This document shows positions 5,981 through 8,661 of a stretch of DNA of 8,661 nt, piece by piece (the stretch's first letter is position 1; each line of letters starts with the position of its first letter). The stretch is from Oscillospiraceae bacterium (lineage in GTDB: Bacteria > Bacillota > Clostridia > Oscillospirales > Oscillospiraceae), in the NCBI GenBank assembly GCA_902767395.1, contig CACXHI010000002.1, positions 1-8,661 on the forward strand. Direction: 5' to 3'. The notes under the pieces were generated by a model. It did not search any database. It was not told the DNA's origin and worked only from the letters and a program-made list of their open reading frames with translations. Made by a program: the position numbers and the translations under genes.

Positions 5981-8482
5981 ATGAAATCCATGAAAAACCG
6001 CGCTTTGGCGCTGATCTTATGCCTAACGCTGGTGTTAGGCTGTGTCGGCCTTGTCCATGCTGACAATGACAATCAACAGACTGCGGATGCAGCAGAAGCT
6101 TCTGCGGAAACGGAGCTGCCGTCCGATTCGGTTTCCGACAACGAAGCAGTATACATCCTGACGGATGCTGTCGGCGCAGTGCAGAAGCTCATTGTCAGCG
6201 ACCGATTCAAGGACGCGGACGGACAAGAAAGCTCGAAGCAGACGCAGGAAGAAAAAGAACTGCCTGTGGATGTGCGCATCACCTACCGTCTGGACGGGAA
6301 GGAGATTGCCCCGGAAGACCTGGCCGGAAAGAGTGGCCGGGTCGAGATTCGCATTGATTACACAAACAACGTCTGGGCTGTGAAAGAAATTGACGGCAAG
6401 GAGGAAAGGCTTTGCGCTCCTTTCCTGATGCTCTCTGCCATGCTGCTTGACAATCAGCGTTTTTCCAACGTGGCCGTAGAAAACGGCAAGCTGGTGAACG
6501 ATGGAAGCCGTACTATTGTAGTCGGCTATGCCATGCCCGGCATGAACGAAAGCCTGGCGCTCCCGGAGGACCTGGAGCTGGAGCTCCCAGATCATGTGAC
6601 GGTGACGGCAGATGCCGAGGAGTTTGCCCTTGGCGCAATTTACACCTTGGCTGCAAACAATCTTTTACAGGATTATGACGAAACGGACCCCGACGCACTG
6701 GGAAAGCTTGTTTCCTCGATGGACGAACTGACCGATGCCATGGATCAGCTCTTAGACGGCGCACAGGCGCTGAATGAGGGATTGGATACGTTGCTGGATC
6801 GATCCGATGAACTCACAGACGGCGTCCATGCGCTGTGCGACGGCGCGGATCAGTTGGCCGATGGAGCAAGTGCGCTGAAAGGCGGCGCGGGTCAGATTGC
6901 TTCCGGTGCGAGGGAGGTCAAAAACGGCGCGGAGCGTTTGGCGTCCGGTGCCGGGGAACTGCTTTCCGGCGCGAATCAGTTGGCCGGCGGCGCCGCACAG
7001 TTGAGCGCGGGTCTGGATCAGCTCAGTGCAAACTCCGCTGCAATCAATGATGGCGCGGAAACTGTATTCAACTCCCTTCTGTCGGCGGCAGAAACTCAGC
7101 TCAAGGCCAACGGACTGCGTGTTTCCGCGTTGACGGTTTCCAATTATCAGACCCAGCTCAGTCAGGTGATCGCATCGTTGGATCCTGACGCGATCTACGC
7201 GCAGGCTCTTGCACAGGTCAAGGAGGCTGTGGAAGCGAAGCGACCGGAAATCGAGACGCTTGTCACCGCTGCGGTTCGGGCGCAGGTCACGGAGGCTGTG
7301 ACGGCGGCAGTCCGGCAGAGTGTCTCCGAACAGGTCCTTGCCGCGGTGACTGACAAGCTTCAGGCCGCGGTGGAGGAAAACCGTCCCATGATTTCGTCTG
7401 AGGTCACGGCGGCTGTGGAAGCTGAGATAAAAGAGCAGGTTACCGCGGCGGTCGCCGCCAAGGTGCGCGCCGAGGTGATTCAAGCCCTGACTGGAATGAG
7501 CGTAGAAGACTATGAAGCGGCTGTCGCCGCCGGTGAGATTCGTGAAGAGATGCAGACGCAGGTGGATACGGCCATTCAGACGCAGATGCTCTCGGATTCC
7601 GTCGTGGCAGCCATCGAAGCACAGACGGCGGAACAGATGAAATCGAATGAAGTTCAGGCCTTGATTACTTCTACCATAGAGCAAAAGTGTGAACAAATCG
7701 TTCAGGAAAAGCTGGCTTCCACAGAGATCCAGGAACAGATGGAAGCGACAATCGAGCAAAAAATGGCCTCCGACGAGGTTCAGGCGTTGATAGCACAGAA
7801 GATCGACGCACAAATGGCCACAAAAGAAATGCAGGCAGTCATTGCCGAAAACACGGAAGCGCAAGTGCAGAAGGCAATTGCCGACGCTATGGCTGGATCA
7901 GAGGTGCAGGAAAAGCTGGCTGCAGCCACAAAAGGTGCAAAAACCGTGATTGCTTTGAAGACCTCTCTGGATCAGTATAACGCCTTCTATCTCGGAATTC
8001 AAAGCTATACTGCCGGGGTGGACGCTGCTGCCAAGGGTGCGAAGAAGCTCAGCTCCGGTGCGGTGCAGTTGAAGACTGGAGCGGCGAAGCTTTCTGACGG
8101 GAGCGCAACGCTGGTTTCTGGAACCAAGACACTCTCCAAAGGAACCGATTCGCTTGCAAGCGGCGCTGCGGAGCTATCGGACGGTACAAGACGGCTGGCC
8201 TCCGGAACACATACGATGCAGGACAATCTTCCCGCGTTCATTGAAGGAATCCGGAAGCTGCGCGACGGTTCCGACGACCTTCACAGCGGAATGGAGCAGT
8301 TCAACAAAGAAGGAATCCAGAAGCTTTCTCGGCTTGTCACCGTAGACGCCAAAGGTCTTGCGGACCGGGTGAAAGCGATTGTTGCGCTTGGGAAAGCATT
8401 TCGTTCCGCGTACACCGGCCTTTCTGACGACGTGGAAGGGGAGCTGCGATTCCTCTACCGTACTGCGGCCATTGGCGAATAA
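5981..8482 (+). CDS. Secreted Leu-x-x-Gly heptad-repeat protein, partner of the MMPL permease
   Basis: Exported protein of 833 residues. Residues 1-27 are a signal peptide (basic start, hydrophobic core ALALILCLTLVLG, likely cleavage after VHA at 27); C21 in LVLGC is an imperfect alternative lipobox. An N-terminal domain follows (about 55-230), with DAVGAVQKLIVSDRF, VDVRITYRLDGKEI and PFLMLSAMLLDNQRFSNV, segments I recognise from an uncharacterised Clostridia family often beside MMPL permeases. Next come 15 Leu-x-x-Gly heptads (257-361), an Ala/Glu/Gln-rich helical middle (about 362-680) with two other repeat types, 13 more heptads (683-773), and a conserved-looking C-terminal segment (774-833, ending GLSDDVEGELRFLYRTAAI). 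The heptads are those of the extracellular part of YhgE/Pip proteins, but the membrane helices ending that family are absent, as is an LPxTG anchor. Inference: a long rod-like surface protein coupled to the permease; molecular role unknown. The terminator at 8530-8571 ends the transcript. Confidence 0.85.
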   Translation: MKSMKNRALALILCLTLVLGCVGLVHADNDNQQTADAAEASAETELPSDSVSDNEAVYILTDAVGAVQKLIVSDRFKDADGQESSKQTQEEKELPVDVRITYRLDGKEIAPEDLAGKSGRVEIRIDYTNNVWAVKEIDGKEERLCAPFLMLSAMLLDNQRFSNVAVENGKLVNDGSRTIVVGYAMPGMNESLALPEDLELELPDHVTVTADAEEFALGAIYTLAANNLLQDYDETDPDALGKLVSSMDELTDAMDQLLDGAQALNEGLDTLLDRSDELTDGVHALCDGADQLADGASALKGGAGQIASGAREVKNGAERLASGAGELLSGANQLAGGAAQLSAGLDQLSANSAAINDGAETVFNSLLSAAETQLKANGLRVSALTVSNYQTQLSQVIASLDPDAIYAQALAQVKEAVEAKRPEIETLVTAAVRAQVTEAVTAAVRQSVSEQVLAAVTDKLQAAVEENRPMISSEVTAAVEAEIKEQVTAAVAAKVRAEVIQALTGMSVEDYEAAVAAGEIREEMQTQVDTAIQTQMLSDSVVAAIEAQTAEQMKSNEVQALITSTIEQKCEQIVQEKLASTEIQEQMEATIEQKMASDEVQALIAQKIDAQMATKEMQAVIAENTEAQVQKAIADAMAGSEVQEKLAAATKGAKTVIALKTSLDQYNAFYLGIQSYTAGVDAAAKGAKKLSSGAVQLKTGAAKLSDGSATLVSGTKTLSKGTDSLASGAAELSDGTRRLASGTHTMQDNLPAFIEGIRKLRDGSDDLHSGMEQFNKEGIQKLSRLVTVDAKGLADRVKAIVALGKAFRSAYTGLSDDVEGELRFLYRTAAIGE
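6749..7063 (+). repeat. Leu-x-x-Gly heptad block 1 (15 units)
   Basis: Codes for residues 257-361 of the secreted protein. Each 7-residue unit has the form (L/I/V)-x-x-(G)-x-x-x, for example LADGASA, LKGGAGQ, IASGARE, VKNGAER and LASGAGE. Two units lack the Gly (LLDRSDE, LSANSAA). Codon choice differs between units, so this is an old or selected protein repeat rather than recent DNA slippage. Confidence 0.9.
7229..7510 (+). repeat. Twofold 47-residue repeat with 4-residue periodicity
   Basis: Residues 417-463 and 464-510 of the secreted protein align without gaps, with 21 of 47 identical by my count by eye. Each copy is an 11-residue unit with V-E-x-x-R-P-x-I followed by three 12-residue units starting V-T-A-A-V or similar (VTAAVRAQVTEA and VTAAVRQSVSEQ in copy 1; VTAAVEAEIKEQ and VTAAVAAKVRAE in copy 2). 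Val, Ile or Leu recurs every fourth residue through the 12-residue units, which differs from ordinary heptads. Confidence 0.8.
7589..7942 (+). repeat. Six 17-residue repeats with two 8-residue spacers
   Basis: Codes for residues 537-654 of the secreted protein. Units start at residues 537, 554, 579, 596, 613 and 638. The clearest are ASTEIQEQMEATIEQKM, ASDEVQALIAQKIDAQM and ATKEMQAVIAENTEAQV. Eight-residue inserts (EQIVQEKL, QKAIADAM) follow the second and fifth units. The first unit (LSDSVVAAIEAQTAEQM) and last unit are more divergent. The region is predicted to be all helical. Confidence 0.75.
8027..8299 (+). repeat. Leu-x-x-Gly heptad block 2 (13 units)
   Basis: Codes for residues 683-773 of the secreted protein, with units such as LSSGAVQ, LKTGAAK, LSDGSAT, LASGAAE and LRDGSDD. 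One unit (MQDNLPA) breaks the Gly position. Together with block 1 it brackets the helical middle, as expected if the protein folds back on itself so the two blocks pair. Confidence 0.9.
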
Positions 8483-8529
8483 GAGCTTCCCGTTTTCTCG
8501 AATGGGTTCCGGCAATTCCGGAAAAGAAA

Positions 8530-8571
8530 AAAACAGCGAGCCGCCCTGCTTTCAGGGCGGCTCGCTGTTTT
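8530..8571. terminator. Strong Rho-independent terminator after the secreted-protein gene
   Basis: AAAACAGCGAGCCGCCCTG (8530-8548) pairs perfectly with 8553-8571 around the loop CTTT. The GC-rich 15-bp stem core is followed by TTTT, and the matching A-run on the left means it could also act on the opposite strand. It ends the permease/secreted-protein transcript 47 bases after the stop codon. It is also the likely target structure for the group II intron that begins at 8576. Confidence 0.92.
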
Positions 8572-8575
8572 GGAT

Positions 8576-8661
8576 GTGCGCCCGGTGAGCGCACGTTCTA
8601 GAGGGTGAAAGTCCCGAGACTGCCCGGCAGCGGGAAGGTCATAGCCAAAGCCAAGGGTGTC
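8576..8661 (+). mobile_element. Group II intron, 5' end (class C-like), truncated by window end
   Basis: The boundary GTGCGCCCGG (8576-8585) fits the group II 5' consensus GUGYG. GTGCGC (8576-8581) can pair with GCGCAC (8589-8594). TTCTAGAGGGTGAAAGTCCC (8596-8615) contains the GGG/CCC hairpin of domain I, and CAAGGGTGTC (8652-8661) matches another conserved domain I stretch. The order and wording closely parallel my recollection of the Oceanobacillus iheyensis class C intron (GUGUGCCCGG ... AGGGUGAGAGUCCC ... CAAGGGUGUC). It sits four bases (GGAT) after the terminator T-run, in the same orientation, which is the typical IIC insertion site. Established behaviour of such introns is self-splicing RNA with retrotransposition by an intron-encoded reverse transcriptase/maturase in domain IV; that gene and the catalytic domains V-VI would lie past the window, so activity cannot be judged. 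Class assignment is less certain than the group II call. Confidence 0.88.

Noticed and set aside
7229..7942. Repetitive DNA or slippage tract in the secreted-protein gene
   Set aside because: Repeats are clear at protein level, but codons differ between units and the frame is intact, so this is a selected protein repeat rather than a recent DNA expansion.
8572..8661. Terminal region read as a riboswitch or structured leader
   Set aside because: The GTGCGCCCGG boundary plus AGGGTGAAAGTCCC and CAAGGGTGTC in this order fit the 5' domain of a group II intron much better.

Overview
The window looks like chromosomal DNA of a Gram-positive anaerobe of the class Clostridia, probably Oscillospiraceae-like. 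This is inferred from moderate-to-high GC, strong AGGAGG-type ribosome binding sites, a DivIVA-like coiled-coil gene beside a housekeeping gene, and a secreted protein family with Leu-x-x-Gly heptads that I know mainly from Clostridia. No species can be named from the sequence alone. Every supported gene lies on the + strand.

Bases 1-2973 are a housekeeping block. It holds the 3' part of tyrS (tyrosyl-tRNA synthetase, cut by the window start), a DivIVA-like coiled-coil protein, and a nicotinate phosphoribosyltransferase (NAD salvage) that starts one base after the DivIVA-like stop codon. A Rho-independent terminator closes the block.

Bases 2974-8571 hold a compact envelope cassette. It contains a TetR-type regulator, a 51-bp perfect palindrome that reads as a bidirectional terminator, an MMPL/RND-type permease with two homologous halves, and a large secreted protein (833 codons). 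The secreted protein has two blocks of Leu-x-x-Gly heptads flanking a long helical middle. That middle contains two further, different repeat systems: a twofold 47-residue repeat built on 4-residue spacing, and a series of 17-residue units. A plausible reading is that the permease and the secreted rod-like protein work together at the cell surface under TetR control; the substrate is unknown.

Bases 8576-8661 are the 5' end of a group II intron that continues past the window. It begins GTGCGCCCGG and has domain I features resembling bacterial class C (IIC) introns. It sits four bases after the T-run of a strong terminator in the same orientation, which is the preferred target of IIC introns. 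The reverse transcriptase/maturase gene expected inside it would lie beyond the window.

The most unusual items are the mixed-periodicity architecture of the secreted protein and the group IIC intron placed at its terminator. No CRISPR array, tRNA, rRNA or prophage gene was seen.
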